The notes under the pieces: generated by a model
What the model was told of the DNA's origin: nothing
Databases searched by the model: none
The model's input: the letters and a program-made list of their open reading frames with translations, nothing else
Assembly (NCBI GenBank): GCA_030428865.1
Contig: JAUIEK010000006.1
Span: forward strand, 1 to 64,000
Length of the DNA: 64,000 bases
Source: Bacteroidia bacterium
Lineage (GTDB): Bacteria; Bacteroidota; Bacteroidia; Flavobacteriales; Flavobacteriaceae
Direction: 5' to 3'
Translations under genes and position numbers: made by a program
In this document: positions 16,986 through 26,151 of the stretch, piece by piece
Position numbering within the stretch: position 1 is the stretch's first letter
Layout: every line of letters starts with the position of its first letter

Positions 16986-18764
16986 ATGAAAAAAACAGTA
17001 TTAACAGTTATTCTTTCTATTCTGGTTATTTTTTCTTGTAAAAAACAAGAAAAAATAACCTCTATTCCATTACATAAAAAAATGGAAGAAATATTTAGTA
17101 GAGATATTTCTGACGCAATAGCTTATTCAGACTCTCTTTCTAATAACCTCGATAAAGCTGATTTATACTTTAGAAAATCAAGAGAGGCATTTAAAAAATT
17201 AGAACCTATTCTTGCATTTGTTGATGTAAATAACTACGCAACATTAAATCAACCTAATATTCTTAAAATAAAAGAAGAAGATTACACAGATATAAAAATC
17301 ACAAATCCACTAGGTTATCAAGTCTTAGAAGAAGCTATTTATTCTGATGAAGTGGATAAAAAAGAAATACAAAAAAATGCAATTTTTATAAGCAATCGAC
17401 TCAGATTAGTTAAAAAGAATACAAACTTTAATCATCTAAAAAATTATCATTTTTTATGGATGTTAAAAAAAGAAATTGCACGAATCGCTTTTACAGGAAT
17501 TACAGGTTTTGATTCACCTGTTCTCGAGAATTCACTAGAAGACGCAAAAACTTCTTATTTGGCTATTAAAAAGTATTTGAATTTGCTTAAGAATAAATTT
17601 AAAAATGAAGAAATACTTAAGAAGTGGAATACAGAAATTGACAATACTATAAAAGATTTAACCGCTCATTTCAATAATTTTGATCGATATAACTTCATCA
17701 AAAACCACTCTCACAAACAACTAGAGCTTTATATAGAGACCGTTAGAGATTGGAATGTTACATTTCCCTTTGAGTTAGAAATGAATGATAATGCTACTTC
17801 CTTCTTCAGTGACAAAACTTTCAATGTTGAAAAATTTGCTGACTTTAAAACAAAAAAAATTACTCCAGAAAAAGTCTCGTTAGGTAAAAAACTCTTTTAT
17901 GACAAATCATTATCAAAATCTAAAACAATTAGTTGTGCTTCTTGTCACCAAATAGACAAAGCTTTTACTGACGGACTTACAACTCCCGAAAATTTAACAA
18001 GAAACAGCCCAACACTTATGTATGCTGCTTTACAAAAAGGTTTTTTTCACGATAAAAGATCAGGTGGATTAGAAGGGCAAATTGTAGATGTAATCAAAAA
18101 TGAAGATGAGTTCCACACTAATTTTAAAGAACTGGAGGAAGTAGTAAAAAGCGACAAAGAGTACAAAAAATTGTATAATACTGCTTATCCAAATAAAAAA
18201 ATATCTGATTTTTATATAAGAAATGCTATTGCCACTTTTGAACGGACTTTAGTTCCTTTCAACTCTAAATTTGATAGAAACATAAATGGAGTGGAAAATA
18301 CACTTACACAAGAAGAAGTCCTCGGATTTAATCTATTTACTGGAAAAGCGAAATGCGTCACTTGTCATTTTGCTCCAGTATTTAACGGAACAGTTCCTCC
18401 TGATTTTAAGGATACAGAAATGGAATTAATTGGAACACCAGAAAAAAGTGACACAATCAATGCTGCTATTAGTAAAGACTTAGGGAGATTTTACATCTAC
18501 AAAACCGAAGAACGTAAACATTTTTTTAAAACGCCAACCATACGAAATGTAGAAAAAACAGCACCATACATGCACAATGGCGTATATAAAACCCTAGAAG
18601 AGGTAGTTGATTTTTACAACAGAGGCGGTGGAGCTGGAATTGGAATTAATCAAGAATTACAAACTTTACCTACCGATCAATTAAATCTGACTAAAGAAGA
18701 ACAAAAAGCTCTGGTTGCTTTTATGAAGACCTTAACAGATACTGTTTTAGAAACTGAGTACTAA
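16986..18764 (+). CDS. Di-haem cytochrome c peroxidase (MauG/CcpA-like) lipoprotein with N-terminal helical domain
   Basis: 592 residues. A lipobox (IFSCKK, Cys ~18) is followed by a ~240-residue helical region and then the di-haem peroxidase domain. Haem sites are CASCH (~317) and CVTCH (~458). The distal motif TPTIRNVEKTAPYMHNG (~519) is typical of CcpA/MauG-type proteins. Bacterial cytochrome c peroxidases reduce H2O2 in the periplasm, while MauG relatives oxidise proteins. The N-terminal part (GYQVLEEAIYSDE) may be related to imelysin-like helical domains, but this is only a resemblance. It lies downstream of the PhoX-like lipoprotein in the same direction. Confidence 0.85.
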   Translation: MKKTVLTVILSILVIFSCKKQEKITSIPLHKKMEEIFSRDISDAIAYSDSLSNNLDKADLYFRKSREAFKKLEPILAFVDVNNYATLNQPNILKIKEEDYTDIKITNPLGYQVLEEAIYSDEVDKKEIQKNAIFISNRLRLVKKNTNFNHLKNYHFLWMLKKEIARIAFTGITGFDSPVLENSLEDAKTSYLAIKKYLNLLKNKFKNEEILKKWNTEIDNTIKDLTAHFNNFDRYNFIKNHSHKQLELYIETVRDWNVTFPFELEMNDNATSFFSDKTFNVEKFADFKTKKITPEKVSLGKKLFYDKSLSKSKTISCASCHQIDKAFTDGLTTPENLTRNSPTLMYAALQKGFFHDKRSGGLEGQIVDVIKNEDEFHTNFKELEEVVKSDKEYKKLYNTAYPNKKISDFYIRNAIATFERTLVPFNSKFDRNINGVENTLTQEEVLGFNLFTGKAKCVTCHFAPVFNGTVPPDFKDTEMELIGTPEKSDTINAAISKDLGRFYIYKTEERKHFFKTPTIRNVEKTAPYMHNGVYKTLEEVVDFYNRGGGAGIGINQELQTLPTDQLNLTKEEQKALVAFMKTLTDTVLETEY

Positions 18765-18780
18765 CCCTACTCAGTTTCTA
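18748..18780. terminator. Hairpin spanning both convergent gene ends
   Basis: TAGAAACTGAGTA and TACTCAGTTTCTA form a perfect 13-bp stem with a 7-nt loop. It contains the last codons and stops of both the peroxidase gene and phoH. Toward the plus side, TTTT follows a few bases later; on the minus side no T run follows. A bidirectional terminator or mRNA 3' end stabiliser is the likely role. Confidence 0.5.
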
Positions 18781-19717
18781 TACTTTTATAAGCAGAAATA
18801 ATCTTTTTTACCAATCGGTGACGGATTACATCTTTATCGTCTAGATAAACATGCGCTATTCCGTCTAAATCTTTTAACGCTAATAGGGCTTCTTTTAAGC
18901 CAGACACCTGTTTTCTTGGTAAATCGATTTGCCCAGGATCACCTGTGATGATAAATTTAGCATGCATTCCCATTCGAGTCAAAAACATTTTCATTTGGCT
19001 GTGGGTAGTATTTTGTGCTTCATCTAAAATAACAAAAGCATGGTCTAACGTTCTACCTCGCATAAAAGCAAGCGGAGCAATTTGAATAACTCCTTTTTCT
19101 AGATGTGATTCTAATTTTTCACTTGGAATCATGTCTCGTAAGGCATCATAAAGAGGCTGCATGTAAGGATCTAATTTTTCTTTCAAATCACCAGGTAAAA
19201 AACCAAGATTTTCACCTGATTCCACTGCTGGTCTTGTTAAGATAATCCTTCTTACTTCTTTCTCCTTAAGAGCTTTGACAGCTAGTGCAACTGCCGTATA
19301 CGTTTTTCCTGTACCTGCAGGCCCTACAGCAAAAAGCATATCATTCTTCTCCATCATCTTAACCATCTTACGCTGGTTTTCTGTTTGTGCTTTAATTAAC
19401 CGACCACTAACTCCATGAACGAGAACATCATTTTTATTTTCAGCAGCTGTTTTTTCTTCAGTTTCTGTTGATGTTAAAATTCGTTCAATGCTATTTTCGT
19501 CTAACTTGTTATAACGATTGTAGTACTTAATAAGCATTTCGAAACGCTTTTCGAACTCATCTAAAATTTCGGGTTCTCCGTATGCTTTTAGCTTTGTTCC
19601 TCTTGCTACAATTTTAATTTTAGGAAAATATGCTTTTAACTGTTTAATTGTACTATTATGAGTACCGAAGAAATCTTTAGGATTAATTTCTGTTAGTTCA
19701 ATATCACGTTCGTTCAA
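18767..19717 (-). CDS. phoH: PhoH family P-loop ATPase
   Basis: 316 residues with an N-terminal KH-like part (~1-110) and a P-loop ATPase core. Walker A GPAGTGKT, Walker B VILDEAQN and the PhoH signature LTRPAVESGENLGFLPGDLKEKLDPY are present. PhoH proteins bind RNA and often associate with YbeY and ribosome processes. The name derives from phosphate starvation in E. coli, but the role here is not known. The start is TTG at 19717 (MNERDIELTEINP), with no ATG upstream. It is convergent with the peroxidase gene and divergent from the SAM hydroxide adenosyltransferase. Confidence 0.92.
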   Translation of the reverse strand: MNERDIELTEINPKDFFGTHNSTIKQLKAYFPKIKIVARGTKLKAYGEPEILDEFEKRFEMLIKYYNRYNKLDENSIERILTSTETEEKTAAENKNDVLVHGVSGRLIKAQTENQRKMVKMMEKNDMLFAVGPAGTGKTYTAVALAVKALKEKEVRRIILTRPAVESGENLGFLPGDLKEKLDPYMQPLYDALRDMIPSEKLESHLEKGVIQIAPLAFMRGRTLDHAFVILDEAQNTTHSQMKMFLTRMGMHAKFIITGDPGQIDLPRKQVSGLKEALLALKDLDGIAHVYLDDKDVIRHRLVKKIISAYKSIETE

Positions 19718-19793
19718 TTGCGTTTTTTTTAGTGAGGTTCTTTATTCTTTCAATATTCATTTTAAAAATAAAGAATAAAATTTCAGAAATGTT

Positions 19794-19801
19794 TAGATTT
19801 G
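19794..19801 (+). promoter_or_regulatory. -10 element of the SAM hydroxide adenosyltransferase gene
   Basis: TAGATTTG is a full TAnnTTTG match, 50 nt before the ATG at 19852. No -33 element is clear. Confidence 0.35.
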
Positions 19802-19851
19802 TGAGAAATTTCATGCAACTTTTACACAATTAATTAACAGCCAGTTCTTTA

Positions 19852-20679
19852 ATGTCAATCATCACACTTACAACTGATTTTGGAACGAAAGATCACTTTA
19901 TTGGCGCTGTTAAAGGTGCTATTTACTCACAGCTACCTAAGGCTGTTGTGGTAGATATTACACATCAAATTACTCCATTTAATATTCCTGAAACGGCGTA
20001 CATAATAAAAAACTCTTACAAGAGTTTTCCTAATGGAACTACACATATTATTGGAGTTGATTCTGAATTGAGTGAAACAAATAAACATATCGCTTTAGAA
20101 CTGGATAATCATTACTTTGTTTGTCCAGATAATGGTTTAATTTCTATGATTACGAAAGAAATCAAGCCTAAAAGAGTTGTAGAAATAAACATACATGATC
20201 GAGTAGAAAGTAGTTTTCCTGTGCTAGATGTATTTGTTCAAGTTGCCTGTCATATTTCAAGAGGAGGAAAACTTGCCGTAATTGGCAAAGAAGTAAAGAC
20301 TATTAAAGAAATAACCGAGGTACAACCTAAGATAAGTCAAGATCAGAATAAAATTACAGGAGCTATTATCTATATTGATAATTATGGGAATGTGATTAGT
20401 AATATTAATAAAAAGCTGATTCAAGAAATAGGAAAAGGAAGAGGTTTTAACATAACAGCCGGGCATTACAAATTCAATACTGTTTTTAACAAATACAATG
20501 ATATTGTAGCAGATAAAAAAGGAGATGCTAGACAATATGATGGAAGTAAATTAGCTATTTTTAATTCTGCTGGAAACTTAGAGATAGCCATTTATCGCAG
20601 TAACCTTCAAACTGTTGGAGGTGCTTCTACTCTACTAGGTTTAGAATACAGAGATAATATCATTATAGAATTTAAGTAA
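19852..20679 (+). CDS. S-adenosylmethionine hydroxide adenosyltransferase (SAM hydrolase)
   Basis: 275 residues matching the DUF62/fluorinase-like family. This family cleaves SAM to adenosine and methionine using water. N-terminal signature: TLTTDFGTKDHFIGAVKG (~5-22); then DITHQITPFN and later the C-terminal barrel with IYIDNYGNVISNI (~168-180). The fluorinase insertion loop is not apparent, so hydrolase activity is the usual expectation. It is cytoplasmic. It stands 3 nt before the small monooxygenase-like gene and close to gldF, a frequent flavobacterial arrangement and probably one transcript. Confidence 0.92.
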   Translation: MSIITLTTDFGTKDHFIGAVKGAIYSQLPKAVVVDITHQITPFNIPETAYIIKNSYKSFPNGTTHIIGVDSELSETNKHIALELDNHYFVCPDNGLISMITKEIKPKRVVEINIHDRVESSFPVLDVFVQVACHISRGGKLAVIGKEVKTIKEITEVQPKISQDQNKITGAIIYIDNYGNVISNINKKLIQEIGKGRGFNITAGHYKFNTVFNKYNDIVADKKGDARQYDGSKLAIFNSAGNLEIAIYRSNLQTVGGASTLLGLEYRDNIIIEFK

Positions 20680-20682
20680 GTT

Positions 20683-20979
20683 ATGTTTGTACGCATAGTA
20701 AAAATGAGTTTTCATTTGGATAAAATAGAAGAATTTTTATCCATTTTTGATGATAAAAAACATTTAATACGAAATAGTGATGGTTGTCGTTTTCTGGAAT
20801 TGTACCAGGATAAAAATCAAAAAAACATATTTTTTACCTACAGCTTTTGGGAAACCAATCAAGATTTAGAGAATTATCGAAACTCAGATTTGTTTAAAGA
20901 AGTATGGAGTAAAACCAAAACTCTATTCAATAATAAGCCCGAAGCTTGGAGTGTAGATAAAATAACTTCATTATCTTAA
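20683..20979 (+). CDS. Antibiotic biosynthesis monooxygenase-domain (ABM) protein
   Basis: 98 residues, the size of a single ABM/quinol monooxygenase domain. MFVRIVKMSFHLDKIEEF, the central GCRFLELYQD and FFTYSFWETNQDLENYRNS are the beta-strands and helix typical of the dimeric ferredoxin-like fold. The catalytic nature is uncertain: many such proteins are haem- or quinone-modifying enzymes, others have no known activity. It is located 3 nt after the SAM hydrolase gene and 6 nt before gldF. Confidence 0.75.
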   Translation: MFVRIVKMSFHLDKIEEFLSIFDDKKHLIRNSDGCRFLELYQDKNQKNIFFTYSFWETNQDLENYRNSDLFKEVWSKTKTLFNNKPEAWSVDKITSLS

Positions 20980-20985
20980 GAAACT

Positions 20986-21705
20986 ATGTTCCCTATTTTA
21001 AAGAAAGAGTTTCATGCATTTTTCTCTTCGCCTATAGCTTATTTGGTAATAGGTATTTTTTTACTAATAAACGGGCTTTTTCTTTGGATTTTTGATGATA
21101 ATTTCAACATCTTATACGCAGGTTATGCAGACATAAATAACTTTTTTTACTTATCACCTTGGGTTTTCCTGCTTCTTGCTCCAGCTATAACCATGCGAAT
21201 GTTTTCTGATGAATTATCTAGCGGAACAATAGAAACACTACTTACCAAACCGCTTACACTCTGGCAAATTGTGTTCGGAAAATTTTTAGCTTGCCTATTA
21301 TTAATCGTGATCACAATTGCTCTTACGTTTGTTTATGTTTACTCAGTGTACCAACTAGGCAACCCACCAGGAAATATTGACTTAGGCAGTGCATTAGGAT
21401 CATACATAGGATTGCTATTGCTAGCATCATCATACATTTCCATAGGTTTGTTTGCTTCTACTCTTTCTAAAAATCAAATCATAGCTTTTTTACTAAGTAT
21501 GCTCATCATCTTTGTTGGCTATTATGGTTTTGATGCACTTTTTCGTTTACTAAGAAGTGATCTCTACTTTATACAAAGTATAGGTTTTAATGAACATTAC
21601 AAAAGTTTAAGTAAAGGCGTTATCGATAGCCGAGATATTATGTACTTCTTGTCAGTTATTTTTTTCTTTTTATTTCTTACCAAAATCCAACTAAAAAATG
21701 TTTAA
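20986..21705 (+). CDS. gldF: Gliding motility ABC transporter permease GldF
   Basis: 239 residues with six hydrophobic helices and the ABC-2 type permease pattern (MRMFSDELSSGTIETLLTKPLTLWQIV at ~69-95). It fits GldF, the permease that acts with GldG and the ATPase GldA in gliding of Flavobacterium. GldA is not in this window. The stop overlaps the gldG start by 8 nt, indicating translational coupling. Confidence 0.92.
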   Translation: MFPILKKEFHAFFSSPIAYLVIGIFLLINGLFLWIFDDNFNILYAGYADINNFFYLSPWVFLLLAPAITMRMFSDELSSGTIETLLTKPLTLWQIVFGKFLACLLLIVITIALTFVYVYSVYQLGNPPGNIDLGSALGSYIGLLLLASSYISIGLFASTLSKNQIIAFLLSMLIIFVGYYGFDALFRLLRSDLYFIQSIGFNEHYKSLSKGVIDSRDIMYFLSVIFFFLFLTKIQLKNV

Positions 21706-23347
21706 AAAAGGGAAAAATATATTCTTAGTTTTTGGCATTTTACTCATAATGAATGTAGTTTTTCAATCATTCTATTTCAGACTTGATTTAACTCATGATA
21801 AACGCTACACAGTTACTGACGTTACAGCTAATTTGCTAAAACAAGTTGATGAAAAGTTATTTGTTTCAGTTTATTTAGAGGGCGATTTTCCTGCAGAATT
21901 TAATAGACTGCAAATTGAAACCAGACAGTTTTTAGAAGAACTACAAACTAAAAATAGCAACTTAATTATTGAGTTTATCAATCCTAACGATAAACGAGAA
22001 GAGTTAATTTCCAAAGGAATGACGCCTAGTCAACTCACAGTAGAAGAAAACGGAAAACTTTCAAACGCTATTATTTTTCCTTGGGCTGAACTGACTTACC
22101 AAAACAAAACTGAAAACGTTTCCTTATTGCCACTGGGCATCATGCAATCTCAAGAACAGCAAATGCAGAATGCTATCGAAAACCTTGAGTATTCTTTTAC
22201 AAATGCTGTCAATAATTTAGTAGTTGAAAGTGCAAAAAAAATTGCTGTATTAACAGGCAATGGAGAGTTAGAAGATATCTATTTATATAGCTTATTAAAT
22301 GAGGTTACTAAAAAACATTTCTTGGCGAAATTCACCTTAGATTCTGTTGCCTCAAATCCTCAAAAAACATTAAACGATTTAGCTAATTTCGATTTAGCAA
22401 TCATTGCTAAACCTACTCAAAAATTTACAGAGAAAGAAAAATTAGTATTGGATCAATTTATAATGAAAGGAGGCAAAACACTTTGGATGATTGATAATGT
22501 GCAAGCAGATACAGATAGCCTTTACACAAATGATAAAATATTAGCATACTCCAGAGACCTAAACATAACCGATTTGTTATTCAGCTACGGAGTTCGTATC
22601 AATTCAGTTTTAATACAAGATTTATATAGCGCCAAACTCGCGTTAGCCACAGGGAATATAGGCAACCAACCTCAATTTCAAAATCTTCCTTGGTTTTTCC
22701 ATCCGCTAGTAAATGGAAATCCTTATCATTCTATTACTAAAAATGTAGCCCCTGTCAGGTTACAATTTACCAATCCTATTGACACTTTAGAAAACGATAT
22801 CAATAAAATTCCTTTGCTTGTTAGTTCTCCGCTTACAAAAAAAATTGGCGTACCTTCTTTTATAGAATTGCAAAGTATTGCAAACGAACCCAAGCAAGAA
22901 GAATACAATTCTGGACATCAATTATTTGCTGTTTTATTGCAAGGAAATTTTACATCAAACTACAACAATCGAATTAAACCTTTTAACCTTAACGCTTTCA
23001 CCGAAAAAAGTGAACTAAATAAAATGATTGTAATAGCTGACGGTGATGTAGGTAAAAATCAAATTTCAAAAAGAAAACCAGTTGATTTGTCTTATGATAA
23101 ATGGACAAACGAGCAATTTGGGAACAAAGAATTTCTATTAAATTCCATTGATTATCTTTTGGACGATACAGGAATTATATCGCTAAGAAATAAAACTTTA
23201 AAAATCAACTTACTAAACAAACAAAAAGCGTTTACAGAAAAACGCTATTGGCAATTTTTAAATACACTTCTACCACTTATTCTCTTATTTTGTTTTGGAT
23301 TTACAATTAATTATAGGAGAAGAAAAAAATATCGTAGTCCTTTTTAA
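21698..23347 (+). CDS. gldG: Gliding motility ABC transporter substrate/auxiliary protein GldG
   Basis: 549 residues. One N-terminal membrane helix (~8-25), a large extracytoplasmic region with the ABC-type_uncharacterised (GldG) pattern (FVSVYLEGDFPAEF, LTGNGE), and a C-terminal helix (~520-540) followed by a basic tail. GldG is an accessory membrane protein required with GldF and GldA for normal gliding. It is 8 nt overlapped with gldF. The next gene is dnaN, which has its own promoter. Confidence 0.92.
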   Translation: MFKKGKNIFLVFGILLIMNVVFQSFYFRLDLTHDKRYTVTDVTANLLKQVDEKLFVSVYLEGDFPAEFNRLQIETRQFLEELQTKNSNLIIEFINPNDKREELISKGMTPSQLTVEENGKLSNAIIFPWAELTYQNKTENVSLLPLGIMQSQEQQMQNAIENLEYSFTNAVNNLVVESAKKIAVLTGNGELEDIYLYSLLNEVTKKHFLAKFTLDSVASNPQKTLNDLANFDLAIIAKPTQKFTEKEKLVLDQFIMKGGKTLWMIDNVQADTDSLYTNDKILAYSRDLNITDLLFSYGVRINSVLIQDLYSAKLALATGNIGNQPQFQNLPWFFHPLVNGNPYHSITKNVAPVRLQFTNPIDTLENDINKIPLLVSSPLTKKIGVPSFIELQSIANEPKQEEYNSGHQLFAVLLQGNFTSNYNNRIKPFNLNAFTEKSELNKMIVIADGDVGKNQISKRKPVDLSYDKWTNEQFGNKEFLLNSIDYLLDDTGIISLRNKTLKINLLNKQKAFTEKRYWQFLNTLLPLILLFCFGFTINYRRRKKYRSPF

Positions 23348-23424
23348 CTTTTCTAAGTCTAAGCTGAAATCAACAGTTCGTTCAAAATGTTGATAACTCT
23401 ATTTTTAGAATTATTAAATTCGAA

Positions 23425-23432
23425 TATCTTTG
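23425..23432 (+). promoter_or_regulatory. -10 element of dnaN
   Basis: TATCTTTG, a full TAnnTTTG match, lies 28 nt before the ATG at 23461. No convincing -33 TTTG is found at 19 nt. Confidence 0.5.
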
Positions 23433-23460
23433 TAACTCAACTTTTATTTGAAAAATTACC

Positions 23461-24576
23461 ATGAAATTTATCGTATCAAGCTCTCAATTATTAAAGCAGT
23501 TACAAGTTTTAGGAGGAGTTATTAATAGTAATAATACGTTGCCTATTTTAGATAATTTTCTATTTGAATTATCTGAAAATCAGCTAAAAGTATCTGCTTC
23601 TGATCTAGAAACTACCATGAGCGCTGTAGTAGAAGTAGAGTCTGATAGCGAAGGAGCTGTAGCCGTTTCTGCTCGATTGTTGCTAGATACGCTAAAAACA
23701 TTTCCAGATCAGCCGTTAACTTTTAAAACAGAAGGAGATAGTACCATAGAAATTAGTTCAGATCAAGGTAAATATGACATGGCTTATTTTTCTGGAGAGG
23801 AGTTTCCAAAAGCTGTTTCTTTGCCATCACCTAGTACTACTGTTATTCCTTCACACGTGTTAGCTACTGCAATTTCTAAAACTATTTTTGCAGCAGGAAA
23901 TGATGATTTACGACCTGTAATGAGTGGTGTATTTTTTCAGTTTAGCACAGATAATTTAACTTTTGTTGCTACGGATGCTCATAAATTGGTTAAATATACA
24001 CGAACAGATGTTACGGCTAATGAAAGTGCGGAGTTTATTATGCCTAAGAAACCTCTTAATCTTTTAAAAGGAATTTTAGGAAATGATGAAGATGTAACTA
24101 TTGAATACAATGATGCTAATGCAAAATTCACCTTTGAGAATTTTGTACTTATCTGCCGTTTAATTGATGGGAAATATCCAAACTACGAGGCTGTTATTCC
24201 AAAAGAAAATCCGAATAAATTAACGGTAGATAGAGCCTCTTTTTTAAATTCTGTAAAACGTGTTTCTATCTTCTCTAGTAAAACTACGCATCAAATTCGT
24301 CTTAAAATGGCAGGAACCGAGCTTAATATTTCTGCTGAAGATTTAGATTTTTCTAACAAGGCGGAAGAACGCTTAAGTTGTGATTACCAAGGAGACGATA
24401 TGCAAATTGGCTTTAACTCACGCTTTTTAAGCGAAATGCTAAACAACTTAGATTCGGATAACGTATTGATTGAAATGTCTCTACCAAACCGAGCTGGAAT
24501 TTTAACTCCTATTGATGGTACAGAAGACGGCGAACAAGTAACTATGCTTGTGATGCCAGTGATGTTGAATAACTAG
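23461..24576 (+). CDS. dnaN: DNA polymerase III beta subunit (sliding clamp)
   Basis: 371 residues in three consecutive clamp domains. MKFIVSSSQLLKQLQ opens the first, GNDDLRPVMSGVFFQ the second and RVSIFSSKTTHQIRLKM the third. The C-terminal MPVML is the family's usual end. The clamp forms a ring dimer that tethers DNA polymerase to the template. It is not adjacent to dnaA or oriC here, as is often the case in Bacteroidota. A terminator follows. Confidence 0.96.
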   Translation: MKFIVSSSQLLKQLQVLGGVINSNNTLPILDNFLFELSENQLKVSASDLETTMSAVVEVESDSEGAVAVSARLLLDTLKTFPDQPLTFKTEGDSTIEISSDQGKYDMAYFSGEEFPKAVSLPSPSTTVIPSHVLATAISKTIFAAGNDDLRPVMSGVFFQFSTDNLTFVATDAHKLVKYTRTDVTANESAEFIMPKKPLNLLKGILGNDEDVTIEYNDANAKFTFENFVLICRLIDGKYPNYEAVIPKENPNKLTVDRASFLNSVKRVSIFSSKTTHQIRLKMAGTELNISAEDLDFSNKAEERLSCDYQGDDMQIGFNSRFLSEMLNNLDSDNVLIEMSLPNRAGILTPIDGTEDGEQVTMLVMPVMLNN

Positions 24577-24596
24577 ATTTACGAAAAACAATATGT

Positions 24597-24634
24597 GATA
24601 AAAAAAGCGACAATAATTATTGTCGCTTTTTTAT
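24597..24634. terminator. Bidirectional terminator between dnaN and the thioredoxin-like gene
   Basis: AAAAAAGCGACAATA/TATTGTCGCTTTTTT perfect stem between two convergent genes, with T runs in both directions. Confidence 0.85.
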
Positions 24635-25348
24635 TTACTTTTCCCCTAACAAAATCTTTACGTCTGCTTCGAGTTTTTTATAATTTAATTCATGAGCCAT
24701 TTCCTTTGTTATAATTGTGGGATTTCCTTGCTTATCAACAGATTTTCCAGGAACAGTACCTCCACCAGTCATTTCAACTATTTTTCTATCTTTATTTACC
24801 AAGTAATTGATGGGTGTGGCTTTTACAAGATGTTTAAACCCAGAAAAAGAATACGGGTCTTTATAAGTATTGTTTTTATTTTCCTCTTCTGGCAAATACA
24901 CTAACTGTATTTTATTGTGATATTCATCTTTTACTTTTTCTAGTTTTTCTTTACTATCTGCATTTAACAAAATAAATGAAACTTGATCATGGTATTTCTC
25001 TACAATATCATTTAACGCAGGTATTTCTGCAACACAAGGAGCACAACCTCTTCCTCCTACTTGTAAAAAAATAGGCTTATCTATTTTCTTTGTGTTTACA
25101 ATATTTCCATTGACTGTTGTAAACTGATAATCTTTTATATAACTGCTCTTAACAAGAGCAAATATAGAATCGCTAAGGTATTGAGATAACGCTTCTTCGT
25201 TTCCTTTCTTAAACAACTCCATTCCCTTGTCCCGGTAATACTTAATTTTCTCTCCAGAATCTGCATAATATCTTTTCTCTTCTTTTTTCTGACAAGAGAC
25301 TGATAAAATTACTCCTAAAATTAAAACGATTGATTGGATGGTTTTCAT
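24635..25348 (-). CDS. Thioredoxin-like (TlpA/AhpC-type) lipoprotein
   Basis: 237 residues. The signal peptide ends in a lipobox (SVSCQKK, Cys ~19). The thioredoxin-fold region has a CAPC active site in GRGCAPCVAEIPAL (~95-110), which is close to the TlpA pattern WCxxC but with the residue before the first Cys replaced by Gly. Such proteins are periplasmic thiol reductases serving cytochrome maturation or stress. A ~70-residue N-terminal region before the fold is of unknown role. It is convergent with dnaN. Confidence 0.8.
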   Translation of the reverse strand: MKTIQSIVLILGVILSVSCQKKEEKRYYADSGEKIKYYRDKGMELFKKGNEEALSQYLSDSIFALVKSSYIKDYQFTTVNGNIVNTKKIDKPIFLQVGGRGCAPCVAEIPALNDIVEKYHDQVSFILLNADSKEKLEKVKDEYHNKIQLVYLPEEENKNNTYKDPYSFSGFKHLVKATPINYLVNKDRKIVEMTGGGTVPGKSVDKQGNPTIITKEMAHELNYKKLEADVKILLGEK

Positions 25349-25474
25349 TGGTTACAGATTTTTAATAGATCACGATTTTACAAATATTTTTAATTAGAAT
25401 TTATAATAAAATCCATCTTTAATATAATATTAACGTATTTCATATATTTATGTCTCACAAAAAGTAATGGCTTA

Positions 25475-26059
25475 TTGAATCTTCTTGCTCATCTATATTT
25501 GTCTACTAATAATACACAAGTTATCATTGGCAATTTTGCTGCAGACGGTATCAAGGGAAAAAACTTGAGCCTATATAGCACAGATATGCAAAAAGGCATT
25601 CGACTTCATAGACAAATTGATTTTTTTACCGATAATCATCCAATTGTAAAACAAAGTAAAAGGCGTTTACACAAACGATACAGACACTATAAAGGAATTA
25701 TTATTGATATTTTCTACGATCATTTCTTAGCAAAAAACTGGAAAGAATATTCTGTAATTCCTTTTGATGTCTATATACATTCTATGTATGATTTATTGAC
25801 AAATCAAATTGAGCTACTTCCTGAGAAAATACGGAATATGATTCCGCACATGATTCACCAAAATTGGTTATACAACTATCAATATCTAGAGGGAATACAA
25901 GAGACTCTAAATGGTATGAATTACAGAAGCAATAATCAATCACAAATGCATCTGGCGGTAGAAGATCTAACCTCTTTTTATTCTGATTTTGAAACGGACT
26001 TTACACTCTTTTTTCCTGACTTAATTGCTTTTGTTAAAGAAAAAAACAAAACCTTTTGA
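25475..26059 (+). CDS. acpH: Acyl carrier protein phosphodiesterase
   Basis: 194 residues, matching AcpH of the HD superfamily, which removes the phosphopantetheine arm from acyl carrier protein. MNLLAHLYLS, GIRLHRQIDFFTD (~47-59) and DIFYDHFLAKNW (~84-95) are the conserved segments with metal-binding His/Asp. The start is TTG at 25475; it is the family's canonical first residue context (MNLLAHL). A three-codon ATG GCT TAT TGA overlaps this start, see the findings. Confidence 0.88.
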   Translation: MNLLAHLYLSTNNTQVIIGNFAADGIKGKNLSLYSTDMQKGIRLHRQIDFFTDNHPIVKQSKRRLHKRYRHYKGIIIDIFYDHFLAKNWKEYSVIPFDVYIHSMYDLLTNQIELLPEKIRNMIPHMIHQNWLYNYQYLEGIQETLNGMNYRSNNQSQMHLAVEDLTSFYSDFETDFTLFFPDLIAFVKEKNKTF

Positions 26060-26119
26060 TAACCAAATACATAACTCTTCTTTAACAAAGAATCTTTATC
26101 ATCCACGAAAATTAATAAT

Positions 26120-26127
26120 TATCTTTG
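26120..26127 (+). promoter_or_regulatory. -10 element of the T9SS-secreted protein gene
   Basis: TATCTTTG is a full TAnnTTTG match. It overlaps the track start at 26125, so that start cannot be used, and it supports the ATG at 26152. Confidence 0.5.
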
Positions 26128-26151
26128 TTGTCATTAACGATAGTTTGTTTG

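Noticed and set aside
26125-26151. ORF-track start of the T9SS protein
   Set aside because: Overlaps a perfect -10 element; the signal peptide begins with the Met at 26152.
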